Source of the DNA: Pseudoroseicyclus aestuarii
GTDB lineage: Bacteria > Pseudomonadota > Alphaproteobacteria > Rhodobacterales > Rhodobacteraceae
Direction: 5' to 3'
Assembly (NCBI RefSeq): GCF_003217255.1
Contig: NZ_QJTE01000001.1
Coordinates: 62,001 to 126,000 of the forward strand
DNA: 64,000 nucleotides
Shown here: positions 20,442-27,697 of the stretch, piece by piece
Numbering within the stretch: position 1 is the stretch's first letter
Layout of the letters: each line of letters opens with the position of its first letter
The notes under the pieces: model-generated
Database searches by the model: none
Seen by the model: only the letters and a program-made list of their open reading frames with translations
What the model was told of the DNA's origin: nothing
Position numbers and translations under genes: made by a program

Positions 20442-21080
20442 TTGGGCAGGCTGGGTATTAAAGGTCCCTCTTGGATTTCGGCAATTGCGATCCTGATCTC
20501 CCTTGGGAGTCTTGGGGTTTCTTGGTTGTCTTACCAAAACAGCGTTTACCGAGAATCGCTGATATTTTCTATTAGGGGTGATTTCTTTAAGTCGGTAGGA
20601 TCTGGCGGTATTACCTTTGATGGTAATCTTGTCTTATTTAATCCAACGGAGCGCGATCTCTTTTTAGACCATTTGACAGTAGTTCCGGTTGCCGATCCAG
20701 TGGCTCAAGTTGAGTGCAATCGGGATAGGAATGAGAGAATTTCCGAACGGGTCGAGGCTCGAGGCATCTACTCGATCTCGCTAGTTTGCAACGTTTCGGG
20801 AACTGAAGCGGCTGAGGCTGTTGTCCAAGCTGCACCCGAAGGTGCTGATCTTATTACCTTGGCGGCACGACTGCATAGCGAGTTAGGTGAGGATTTCTTT
20901 GGAAATAAGACTGCAAGAGGTTGGGTGGCTTCTTCGGCTGGCGTGGGCGTTTTCTCTTCTCCTGTAGTCACGAGTTCAGGGGCACGGGTAGCGTCGCTTT
21001 GGGTTTCGGTGTCTACTTTAAGTGGCGCCTATTTTACCCAAGAGTTTTTCTTCAATTTTGGTGCGTCCAATAGGATGTGA
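20442..21080 (+). CDS. AT-rich orphan membrane-anchored protein of unknown function
   Basis: I do not recognise this 212-residue protein. Residues about 11-29 form one membrane helix (WISAIAILISLGSLGVSWL), after which a Tyr/Asn-containing stretch leads to a probably extracytoplasmic beta-rich domain with two cysteines (VECNRD, LVCNVS). The start is a TTG at 20442, the only usable codon after the in-frame stop at 20424; no good ribosome site is visible. Hand-counted 60-base lines within it are 35, 42, 47 and 50 percent GC, against about 62 percent in a sampled lepA line. Codons such as TTA, ATT and AGG are common. It looks recently acquired and sits beside the RAYT/REP patch. Confidence 0.6.
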   Translation: MGRLGIKGPSWISAIAILISLGSLGVSWLSYQNSVYRESLIFSIRGDFFKSVGSGGITFDGNLVLFNPTERDLFLDHLTVVPVADPVAQVECNRDRNERISERVEARGIYSISLVCNVSGTEAAEAVVQAAPEGADLITLAARLHSELGEDFFGNKTARGWVASSAGVGVFSSPVVTSSGARVASLWVSVSTLSGAYFTQEFFFNFGASNRM

Positions 21081-21185
21081 CGGGATTCCCAAGAAACGTA
21101 GCGTCGCGGTAATCCAGCGCCGTGGCGGCTGACGGCGCCACCAGGAATCTTCTATTCCCTTTCTTTCGGCAGTCCGTACAATGTT

Positions 21186-21219
21186 AGGCAGCAGGCAGCA
21201 GGCAGCAGGCAGCAGGCAG
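21186..21219. repeat. Tandem heptanucleotide repeat (AGGCAGC)
   Basis: Four full copies and one six-base partial copy of AGGCAGC run head to tail. Seven is not a multiple of three, so if translated it would be phase-variable, but I see no open frame across it. It lies between the AT-rich gene and the first REP pair. Confidence 0.9.
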
Positions 21220-21266
21220 ATGACGGGGGTGCTATCAATGCGGGCCCTAAGCGCGAACTTTGGGCT

Positions 21267-21330
21267 GTAGGGCGGGGTTCACCCCGCCGCGTTCGGGCGA
21301 CTCGATAAGGCGGGGTGAACCCCGCCCTAC
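21267..21330. repeat. REP pair (BIME) downstream of the RAYT gene
   Basis: Two REP units in inverted orientation. Each has the tetranucleotide GTAG next to a 7-bp hairpin, GGCGGGG with CCCCGCC, and a TTCA loop (TGAA in the opposite copy). The spacer between units is 20 bases. GTAG plus palindrome is the known recognition layout of REP-associated tyrosine transposases, and such a gene starts just beyond. The pair could also terminate transcription of the RAYT gene. Confidence 0.88.
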
Positions 21331-21373
21331 GTGGAGCGATGTGGTCGGGGAAGGCTCGACCTTGCCGCCTGAA

Positions 21374-21958
21374 TCATCCCTCCCGCTCTCCATAGACGCC
21401 GTCCGGGCAGGGGGCCAACCATTCCGGCTCGACACGGCCCAGGCGAATGTCGCGGTGGATGGAGGAGTAGGGCCAGTCGGCCGGCGTGGCGACGAGCCCG
21501 TGCTTGACCGGGTTTGTCCAGCAATAGCGGATATGCACCGCGAGGTCGGCGTCGTTGCGGATGTGGTGCTCCCAGAACCGCCGTTGCCAGAGGGCGACCT
21601 CGCCGCGGTCGTGCCGTAGGGCGGGGTTCACCCCGCCGTACCGTCCCGATGGGACCACGGGGCGCGCAATTGGCGGGGTGAACCCCGCCCTACGGAGATT
21701 TCGTGTGAAGCGGGCCTTGATGGCGCCCCAGCGCGCGCTGAAGTCGTGGTCGCCGGGCGGCAGGGTCCAGATGCAGTGCAGGTGGTCGGGGAGGACGACG
21801 AAGGCGTCGATCTCGAACGGACGCTCTGCGCGGGTCGCGCGCACGGCTTCTCGCAGTAACGGCAGGTAACGGACCAGCAGGTCCGAGCCGCGCCGGGCGA
21901 GGCAGACCGTGAAGAAGATCGTGGCGCCGTCGATCTTCGGCCTGATGTAACGCGACAT
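21374..21958 (-). CDS. REP-associated tyrosine transposase (RAYT), interrupted in frame by a REP pair
   Basis: Single-strand DNA transposase of the Y1/HUH family (TnpA-REP), 194 residues. The HUH motif is H59-L-H61 (LPDHLHCIWTLPPGD) and the probable catalytic tyrosine is Y145 in IRYCWTNPVKHGLV. The usual WQRRFWEHHIR block and DWPYSSIHR are present. Between KARFTRNLR and HDRGEVALWQRRFWEH, residues 89-115 are encoded by a complete inverted REP pair and read GFTPP and GGVNPALR at its ends. The core insert from GTAG to CTAC is 78 bases, exactly 26 codons, so the frame survives. All catalytic residues remain, so it may still be active. REP units also lie downstream. Confidence 0.88.
   Translation of the reverse strand: MSRYIRPKIDGATIFFTVCLARRGSDLLVRYLPLLREAVRATRAERPFEIDAFVVLPDHLHCIWTLPPGDHDFSARWGAIKARFTRNLRRAGFTPPIARPVVPSGRYGGVNPALRHDRGEVALWQRRFWEHHIRNDADLAVHIRYCWTNPVKHGLVATPADWPYSSIHRDIRLGRVEPEWLAPCPDGVYGEREG
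21615..21694. repeat. REP pair (BIME) lying inside the RAYT coding sequence
   Basis: Inverted arms of 23 bases, each GTAG plus the same GGCGGGG/CCCCGCC hairpin as the pair at 21267, enclose a 34-base centre that itself contains GTCCC/GGGAC. The arms match those of the downstream pair exactly, while the centres differ. It occupies codons 89-115 of the transposase. Confidence 0.9.
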
Positions 21959-22008
21959 GCCCCGGAGGGTGCCGGGGCATGGTTAGCAAGGCGTAAACGC
22001 CAGAAGCC

Positions 22009-22215
22009 TCAGCGGCCCGTTTTCTGCTTCAACTCGTCGATGCGCTCGCTGGCGCGGGCCTTGTCGAGGCTCTCGTCGAAGTCCTCGCCCGCTTCTTCGC
22101 TCAGCGTCTTGAGGTAGCTTTTCTGGGCACCGGTCATCGGCTCTTCGCCGGTGGTCCAGTCCTCGGGGTCCTTCTCGGCGTTGCCCTGCGGGTGGCTCTT
22201 GGGATCGTCGGTCAT
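22009..22215 (-). CDS. DUF3072 small acidic protein
   Basis: A 68-residue hydrophilic protein. The family core is clear: DPEDWTTGEEPMTGAQKSY, then LKTLSEEAGEDFDESLDKA and IDELKQKTGR. The family has no established function; members are often near stress genes. It lies downstream of the RAYT gene start and is preceded on its strand by the entericidin gene and that gene's terminator. A GAGGAGAAA ribosome site stands before the ATG. Confidence 0.88.
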   Translation of the reverse strand: MTDDPKSHPQGNAEKDPEDWTTGEEPMTGAQKSYLKTLSEEAGEDFDESLDKARASERIDELKQKTGR

Positions 22216-22280
22216 CGCGTTTCTCCTCGGATATGTTCAGGTAATGTTCCTAACGCGCTTCCTGTTCCGGAGGTGCGGAA

Positions 22281-22308
22281 AGGCCGCGCCCGACGAAGGG
22301 CGCGGCCT
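22281..22308 (-). terminator. Rho-independent terminator after the entericidin gene
   Basis: On the minus strand an 11-bp stem (AGGCCGCGCCC with its complement, 6-base loop TTCGTC) is followed by TTCCGC. It starts 9 bases after the entericidin stop. Confidence 0.75.
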
Positions 22309-22316
22309 GTGCGGCG

Positions 22317-22454
22317 TCAGTAGCCGCCCTGAACCTCGCGGCTCTCCTGGCTGATCGCGTTGCCGGCGCTCGAGATATCCTGTCCGGCGCCTTCGACGGT
22401 CTCGCAGGCGGCGAGCAGGGTGAGGCCGAAGAGCACGGTGATGATGCGGGCCAT
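22317..22454 (-). CDS. Entericidin-like small lipoprotein
   Basis: A 45-residue protein with a short signal peptide and lipobox LLAAC (lipid-bearing cysteine at residue 17). The conserved entericidin stretch CETVEGAGQDISSAGNAI follows. Entericidin A/B are cell-envelope lipoproteins linked to stationary-phase and osmotic stress in enterobacteria. AGGAGGAT stands just before the ATG, and a stress-sigma-like promoter motif lies about 30 bases further up. Confidence 0.88.
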   Translation of the reverse strand: MARIITVLFGLTLLAACETVEGAGQDISSAGNAISQESREVQGGY

Positions 22455-22485
22455 GAGGGATCCTCCTGTCAGTGGTCGGGAGGAC

Positions 22486-22510
22486 AACACCGCAGCGCGC
22501 CTCGCGTTCC
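22486..22510 (-). promoter_or_regulatory. Possible EcfG-type promoter of the entericidin gene
   Basis: On the minus strand GGAAC is followed after 16 bases by TGTT. The general stress sigma factor EcfG of Alphaproteobacteria recognises about GGAAC-N16/17-CGTT. The spacing to the ATG at 22454 is reasonable, and small lipoproteins of this type are plausible stress genes. The -10 match is imperfect. Confidence 0.4.
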
Positions 22511-22517
22511 CGTGACC

Positions 22518-23264
22518 TCAGTCCAGGAAGCGGGCGACCGCCTGCGTCACCTCGCGCGGGCGCTCCGCGTGGAGCCAGTGGCTGGCGCCCTCGATGGTCT
22601 CGATCCGCGCCTGCGGGAAGAGGGCCATGATGCGATCCTCGTGCTCGGGCAGGACGTAGGCGGATTCGCCGCCGCGCAGGATCAGGGTGGGGCCTTCGAA
22701 GCGCCCCTCGCTCTCGGGCCAGCCGAGGATCTTCGGCATCTCGCGCTCGAGCACGTCGAGGTTCAGCTTCCAGCGGCGCTCCTTGAGGTCGAGGCTTTGC
22801 ACGAGGAAGGTGCCATGCGCGGCGTCGAGACCCATCTGCCGCTGCGCATCGCCGCGGTTCTCGATGGAGGCAAGGTCAACCCGGCGCATCGCCGTGATGT
22901 ACTGCGACTGGTCGTGGCCGTAGCCCACCGGCGCGATATCGGCGACCACCAGCCGCCGCACCAGCTCCGGCCGGGTCAGCGCCAGCATCATCGCCGCCTT
23001 GCCGCCCATGGAATGGCCCAGCACGTCGACCGGGCCGCCTTCGCTCGCGATCAGGTCAGCGAGGTCTTCTGCGAGAGCGGGGTAGTCGTGGCTGTCCCTC
23101 CAGGGGCTGTCGCCGTGGTTGCGCAGGTCCACGGCGATGACCTCGCGCGTCTCGGACAGCTTGCGCGCGACCCCGCCCCAGTTCCGGGCGGAGCCGAAGA
23201 GGCCGTGGACGATGACCAGCGGGGGGAGATCCCCCCGCGCTCCGTGCCGGACGAGGTTCAGCAT
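22518..23264 (-). CDS. Alpha/beta-hydrolase (YbfF-like esterase)
   Basis: Serine hydrolase of 248 residues. The oxyanion-hole motif is VHGLFGSARNW near residue 19, the nucleophile elbow is GHSMGG, and the catalytic histidine is in GASHWLHAERP near the C-terminus. DLRNHGDSP is typical of the YbfF group, which hydrolyses short acyl esters or thioesters. Its ATG shares one base with the glyA stop (TGATG), so it is coupled to glyA; the metabolic reason is not known. The natural substrate is not predictable. Confidence 0.87.
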   Translation of the reverse strand: MLNLVRHGARGDLPPLVIVHGLFGSARNWGGVARKLSETREVIAVDLRNHGDSPWRDSHDYPALAEDLADLIASEGGPVDVLGHSMGGKAAMMLALTRPELVRRLVVADIAPVGYGHDQSQYITAMRRVDLASIENRGDAQRQMGLDAAHGTFLVQSLDLKERRWKLNLDVLEREMPKILGWPESEGRFEGPTLILRGGESAYVLPEHEDRIMALFPQARIETIEGASHWLHAERPREVTQAVARFLD

Positions 23265-24583
23265 CACATCCCGGTATAGAGCGGGAAGCGCTTGCACAGG
23301 GCCTCGACCTGCGCCTTCACGCGGGCCTCGACCTCGGCATTGCCTTCCTCGCCGTTGGCGGCGAGGCCGTCGACGACCTCGGTGATCCAGTCGGCGATCT
23401 GCCGGAACTCCCCCTCGCCGAAGCCGCGGGTGGTGCCGGCGGGGGTGCCGAGGCGGATGCCCGAGGTGACGAAGGGCTTCTCCGGATCGAAGGGCACGCC
23501 GTTCTTGTTGCAGGTGATGTTGGCGCGGCCCAGAGCGGCCTCGGCGGCCTTGCCGGTGACCTTCTTGGGACGCAGGTCGGCCAGCATCAGGTGGTTGTCG
23601 GTCCCGCCCGAGACGATGTCGATGCCGCCCTTCTGCAGCTGGTCCGCCATGGCCTGCGCATTGGCCACGATCTGCGCGGCATAGGCCTTGAACTCGGGGC
23701 GCAGCGCCTCGCCGAAGGCGACGGCCTTGGCGGCGATGACATGCATCAAGGGCCCGCCCTGCAGGCCGGGGAAGACGGCGGAGTTCACCTTCTTGGCGAT
23801 CGCCTCGTCGTTGGTCAGGATCATGCCGCCGCGCGGGCCGCGCAGGGACTTGTGCGTCGTGGTGGTGACGACATCGGCGTAAGGTAGCGGCGAGGGGTGG
23901 ACGCCGCCGGCGACGAGGCCCGCGATATGCGCCATGTCGACCATCAGGTAGGCGCCGACCTCGTCCGCGATGGCGCGGAAGGCGGCCCAGTCCCAGACGC
24001 GGGAATAGGCGGTGCCGCCGGCGATGATCAGCTTGGGCTTCTTCTCGAGCGCGGTCTGGCGCACGGCCTCCATGTCCAGAAGCTGGTCCTGCGCGCGCAC
24101 GCCGTAGGGCAGGGGGGTGAACCACTTGCCCGACATGTTCACCGGGCTGCCATGCGTCAGGTGCCCGCCCGAGTTCAGGTCGAGGCCCATGAAGCTGTCA
24201 CCGGGCTGCAGCAGCGCCAGGAAGACGGCCTGGTTCATCTGGCTGCCGGAGTTCGGCTGCACGTTCACGAACTTGGCGCCGAAAAGCTCTTTCGCGCGCT
24301 CGATGGCCAGCGTCTCGGCCACGTCGACGAATTCGCAGCCGCCGTAGTAGCGCTTGCCGGGATAGCCTTCGGCATACTTGTTGGTCATCACGCTGCCCTG
24401 CGCTTCCATCACGGCGCGGGAGACGATGTTCTCGCTGGCGATCAGCTCGATCTCGTGGCGCTGGCGACCCAGCTCGCCCACGATGGCATCGGCCAGTTCG
24501 GGATCGCGGCTGGACAGGGTCTCGGTGAAGAAACCTTCGTCGCGCACGGCGTCGGCGGGGGTCTTGGCGGTATCCAGGCTCAT
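23264..24583 (-). CDS. glyA: Serine hydroxymethyltransferase
   Basis: PLP enzyme that interconverts serine plus tetrahydrofolate with glycine plus methylene-tetrahydrofolate. The 439-residue protein contains the PLP lysine K245 in [14 protein letters not shown], the ASENI start of the fold near residue 49, and the [18 protein letters not shown] substrate region. Like other alphaproteobacterial SHMTs it has an N-terminal extension of about 20 residues. It is divergent from nadK. In this window it could also use glycine or C1 units coming from choline breakdown. Confidence 0.96.
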   Translation of the reverse strand: MSLDTAKTPADAVRDEGFFTETLSSRDPELADAIVGELGRQRHEIELIASENIVSRAVMEAQGSVMTNKYAEGYPGKRYYGGCEFVDVAETLAIERAKELFGAKFVNVQPNSGSQMNQAVFLALLQPGDSFMGLDLNSGGHLTHGSPVNMSGKWFTPLPYGVRAQDQLLDMEAVRQTALEKKPKLIIAGGTAYSRVWDWAAFRAIADEVGAYLMVDMAHIAGLVAGGVHPSPLPYADVVTTTTHKSLRGPRGGMILTNDEAIAKKVNSAVFPGLQGGPLMHVIAAKAVAFGEALRPEFKAYAAQIVANAQAMADQLQKGGIDIVSGGTDNHLMLADLRPKKVTGKAAEAALGRANITCNKNGVPFDPEKPFVTSGIRLGTPAGTTRGFGEGEFRQIADWITEVVDGLAANGEEGNAEVEARVKAQVEALCKRFPLYTGM

Positions 24584-24760
24584 GGGGGCACCTCTCGCAG
24601 CGGGTTCGCCGCCTCTTTAACGCCGGCCCGAGCCTTTGGACAGGCTGAATGCGGCAGGGCAGGGGCCTGCTGCGGTACCCCGCGGGCGCGGCGGCTTGCT
24701 TTTCCGTGCTGCCTAAAGGACAAGCAGGGACCGTCCCGCGTTCCGGCAGGAAAGGCCGCC

Positions 24761-25528
24761 ATGTACGATCGCATCGCCTTTGTCGCCAGCGAGACCGCCG
24801 TCGCGCAGGCCACCCGCGAAAGGCTTGCGGCGCGTTATGGCGATCTGCCGGTCGAGAAGGCCGAGGTGATCGTGGCGCTGGGCGGCGACGGCTTCATGCT
24901 GCAGACCCTGCATACCGCCAAGAGGCTGGGGGTGCCGGTCTACGGGATGAACCGCGGCACCGTCGGCTTCCTGATGAATGCCTTCGCCGAGGACGACCTG
25001 CCGCGCCGGCTGTGCGAGGCCGAGGAGGCGATCATCAACCCCCTGGCAATGACCGCGACGACCGTCAGCGGCGAGGTGCATACCGGTCTCGCTATCAACG
25101 AGGTCAGCCTGCTGCGCGCCGGCCCGCAGGCCGCGCGCCTTCGGATCAGCATCGACGGCAAGGTCCGGCTCGAGGAGCTGGTCTGCGACGGCGCGCTGAT
25201 CGCCACGCCCGCCGGCTCTACCGCCTACAATTACTCCGCCTACGGCCCGGTCCTGCCGATTGGGGCCGAGGTGCTGGCGCTGACGCCGCTCGCCCCCTTC
25301 CGCCCGCGCCGCTGGCGCGGCGCCCTGCTGCCGAAGACCGCCGTCGTGCGCTTCGACGTGCTGCAGCATACCAAGCGCCCGGTGATGGCCGATGCCGATG
25401 CCGACCGGCAGTACGTCGCTGATGTCGCCAGCGTCGAGGTTCGGGTCGAGCCCGAGGTGCGGCACCGCCTGCTCTTCGATCCCGGCCACGGCCTCGACGA
25501 GCGGCTGATCCGCGAACAGTTCAGCTGA
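24761..25528 (+). CDS. nadK: NAD kinase
   Basis: Phosphorylates NAD to NADP. The 255-residue protein has the GGDGFML motif (residues 41-47), the NE motif in INEVSLLR, and the conserved Gly-rich GSTAYNYSAYGP. It is shorter at the N-terminus than E. coli NadK (about 290), as in many Alphaproteobacteria. The ATG at 24761 begins MYDRIAFVAS, and AGGAAAGG lies upstream. It is divergently arranged with glyA and followed by a strong terminator. Confidence 0.94.
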   Translation: MYDRIAFVASETAVAQATRERLAARYGDLPVEKAEVIVALGGDGFMLQTLHTAKRLGVPVYGMNRGTVGFLMNAFAEDDLPRRLCEAEEAIINPLAMTATTVSGEVHTGLAINEVSLLRAGPQAARLRISIDGKVRLEELVCDGALIATPAGSTAYNYSAYGPVLPIGAEVLALTPLAPFRPRRWRGALLPKTAVVRFDVLQHTKRPVMADADADRQYVADVASVEVRVEPEVRHRLLFDPGHGLDERLIREQFS

Positions 25529-25562
25529 GGGCAGGGCCGCTCCGGCGGGCCCGTCAAAAGGA

Positions 25563-25588
25563 AAAGGGCCGGCAGATGCCGGCCCTTT
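25563..25588. terminator. Bidirectional terminator between nadK and nhaA
   Basis: A near-perfect palindrome, AAAGGGCCGGCA with TGCCGGCCCTTT, lies between the convergent ends of nadK and nhaA. It is flanked by A-rich sequence on the left and TTTG on the right, so it can terminate in both directions. Confidence 0.85.
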
Positions 25589-25611
25589 GTGGTTTCTGCC
25601 CGGAAGCTGGC

Positions 25612-26808
25612 CTATTCGGCCAGCATCGGGTCGGGATCGCGCACGCCCTTCTGCGCGCCCATCCGCAGCACGGTGAAGCCGATGACGCCCGAGATCAGCG
25701 ATCCGGTCAGCACGCCGATGCGCACCTCGTTCATATGCTCGAGCGAGGTGAAGCTGAGCCCGCCGATGAAGAGCGACATGGTGAAGCCGATACCCGCAAG
25801 GCAGGCGACGCCGTAAAGCTGCAGCCAGCTCGCCTGTTCCGGCAGGCGCGCGATGCCGCTTTTCACCATCAGGAAGCAGATGCCCATGACACCGACCATC
25901 TTGCCCACGACGAGGCCGGCGGCGATGCCCAGGGGCAGCGGCGAGAGCAGGTCCGTGAGCGACATGCCGGCAAAGACGACGCCCGCGTTGGCGAAGGCGA
26001 AGAGCGGGATGATGCCGTAGTTCACGTAGCTGACCAGCCCATGCTCGAGGCTGTGCAGCGGCGAGGCGCCGTAGCGGTCCTTGAGCGGGATGCAGAGCGC
26101 GGTGATCACGCCGGCGAGCGTCGCATGCACACCCGATTCTAGCACCAAGACCCAGAGGACGAGGCCCAGGAACAGCGTCGGCGCCACGCGGTGCGTGCCG
26201 CGCAGGTTCAGAAGGATCATCAGCCCCAGCGGAATGAGCGCGGCGAAGAGGAAGTTCACCTGCAGATCGGCCGTGTAGAAGAGCGCGATGATGATGATCG
26301 CCCCGAGATCGTCGAGGATCGCCAGCGTCAGCAGGAAGACCTTGAGCGAGGGCGGCGCCTTGCTGCCGATGAGCGCGAGGATGCCCAGGGCGAAGGCGAT
26401 GTCGGTCGCCGCCGGGATCGCCCAGCCGCGGATCGTCTCGGGATCGCCCCAGTTCAGGGCGGCGAAGATGATGGCCGGCAGGGCCATGCCGCCGATCGCC
26501 GCGCCGCCGGGCAGCAGCACGTTGCGCGGGTTGCGCAGGCGGCCCTCCAGCAGCTCTCGCTTCAGTTCGAGGCCGATCAGGAAGAAGAAGATCGCCATCA
26601 GGCCGTCGTTGATCCACAGCAGCACCGGCTTCTCGATGCCGACGCCGTTGATCGTCACGCCGAAGTAGGCGTCGAGCACGCCGTTATAGGCCGGGGCCAG
26701 CGCGGAGTTCGCGACGACGAGGGCCAGGGCGGCGAAGATCATCAGCAGGATGCCGCCGAAAGCCTCGTGTTTTATGAAACGCTCGAACATCGTTCTGGGC
26801 GCGGCCAT
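25612..26808 (-). CDS. nhaA: Na+/H+ antiporter NhaA
   Basis: Inner-membrane antiporter that expels sodium in exchange for protons, 398 residues with about 12 helices. The paired ion-binding aspartates D166-D167 stand in AILDDLGAIIIIALFY and a further aspartate, D136, in AATDIAFALGIL, matching D163, D164 and D133 of E. coli. The N-terminal FIKHEAFGGILL is typical. It fits a salt-exposed lifestyle, as does the choline importer, though neither proves it. Confidence 0.94.
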   Translation of the reverse strand: MAAPRTMFERFIKHEAFGGILLMIFAALALVVANSALAPAYNGVLDAYFGVTINGVGIEKPVLLWINDGLMAIFFFLIGLELKRELLEGRLRNPRNVLLPGGAAIGGMALPAIIFAALNWGDPETIRGWAIPAATDIAFALGILALIGSKAPPSLKVFLLTLAILDDLGAIIIIALFYTADLQVNFLFAALIPLGLMILLNLRGTHRVAPTLFLGLVLWVLVLESGVHATLAGVITALCIPLKDRYGASPLHSLEHGLVSYVNYGIIPLFAFANAGVVFAGMSLTDLLSPLPLGIAAGLVVGKMVGVMGICFLMVKSGIARLPEQASWLQLYGVACLAGIGFTMSLFIGGLSFTSLEHMNEVRIGVLTGSLISGVIGFTVLRMGAQKGVRDPDPMLAE

Positions 26809-27010
26809 TCAAATCTCCTCAACGGTGTCTGGGCCCGGTCCGCGCGAGGCGGGCCGGGATGATGAAGTTCCGGACCGACCTATAGGACATGCGCCAATCA
26901 TCAAGATAGCGCGACCGGATCTGGCGATTCCGTGAACGTTCTGGAGCAGCCGGCGAATTGCACCTTTTTTGGCTCTGTCCCGTCCTGCGCGGGGCGCTAT
27001 GATGCGGCCC

Positions 27011-27697
27011 ATGTCGATCTGGTCCCGCATTGCAGACGCCGTCTCCGCCCTCGCCCGGGGTGAGGGGCTGTCGGCGCTGTTCGACCGCCTGCGCGCCCCG
27101 CCCGAACGGTCCGTCGCCTTCACCATCGCGGTGATCGCCCTGGGCGCGAAGATGGCCAAGGCCGATGGCGTCGTCTCCCGCGCCGAGGTCACTGCCTTTC
27201 GCGAGGTCTTCACCATCCCGCCCGGCGAAGAGGCCAATGCCGCGCGGGTCTTCAACCTCGCGCGGCAGGACATCGCGGGGTTCGAGGATTACGCCCGGCG
27301 CATCGCCTCGATGTTCGGCACCGACCGCAGGCCGCTGCACGACCTGCTGGAGGGGCTGTTCCACGTCGCCATGGCCGATGGCGGCTACCACCCGCACGAG
27401 GACGTCTTCCTGCGCGAGGTGGCCCGCATCTTCGGCCTGCCGGAGCGGGATTTTGCGCGCCTGCGCGCCCGTTTCGTCCCGGATGCGGAGCCCGATCCCT
27501 GGGACGTGCTGGGCGTGGCCCCCGCCGATGGGGTCGAGGCCGCACGGCAGGCCTGGCGCGCCGAGGTCCGCGAATGGCACCCCGACCGCCTTGCCGCGCG
27601 GGGCCTGCCGGAAGAGGCGGTGCGCATGGGCGAGAAGCGCCTGATCGCCGTCAACCGCGCCTGGGAGGCGATCGAGGGGGCCCGGGCCGGGGCATGA
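27011..27697 (+). CDS. TerB-like/J-domain protein (DjlA-type, soluble)
   Basis: A 228-residue protein combining an N-terminal TerB-like helical domain (about residues 35-150, with ALGAKMAKADGVVSRAEV and VAMADGGYHPHEDVF acidic motifs) with a C-terminal J domain (about 162-228) whose HPD motif is at residues 190-192. It would stimulate a DnaK-type chaperone. DjlA proteins normally have an N-terminal membrane helix; here residues 36-46 are only weakly hydrophobic, so it may be soluble. Its stop overlaps the start of the next gene (ATGA). Confidence 0.87.
   Translation: MSIWSRIADAVSALARGEGLSALFDRLRAPPERSVAFTIAVIALGAKMAKADGVVSRAEVTAFREVFTIPPGEEANAARVFNLARQDIAGFEDYARRIASMFGTDRRPLHDLLEGLFHVAMADGGYHPHEDVFLREVARIFGLPERDFARLRARFVPDAEPDPWDVLGVAPADGVEAARQAWRAEVREWHPDRLAARGLPEEAVRMGEKRLIAVNRAWEAIEGARAGA

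Noticed and set aside
21186-21219. CRISPR-like repetition
   Set aside because: The repeats are 7 bases long and directly adjacent, with no spacers, and no cas genes are present.
20381-21960. Insertion sequence or prophage island
   Set aside because: No terminal inverted repeats, target-site duplications, integrase or phage genes are visible; only the RAYT and REP units are recognisable.
22216-22300. Stress-sigma promoter for the DUF3072 gene
   Set aside because: Two GGAAC sequences occur upstream, but neither has CGTT or a near match at 16 to 17 bases.
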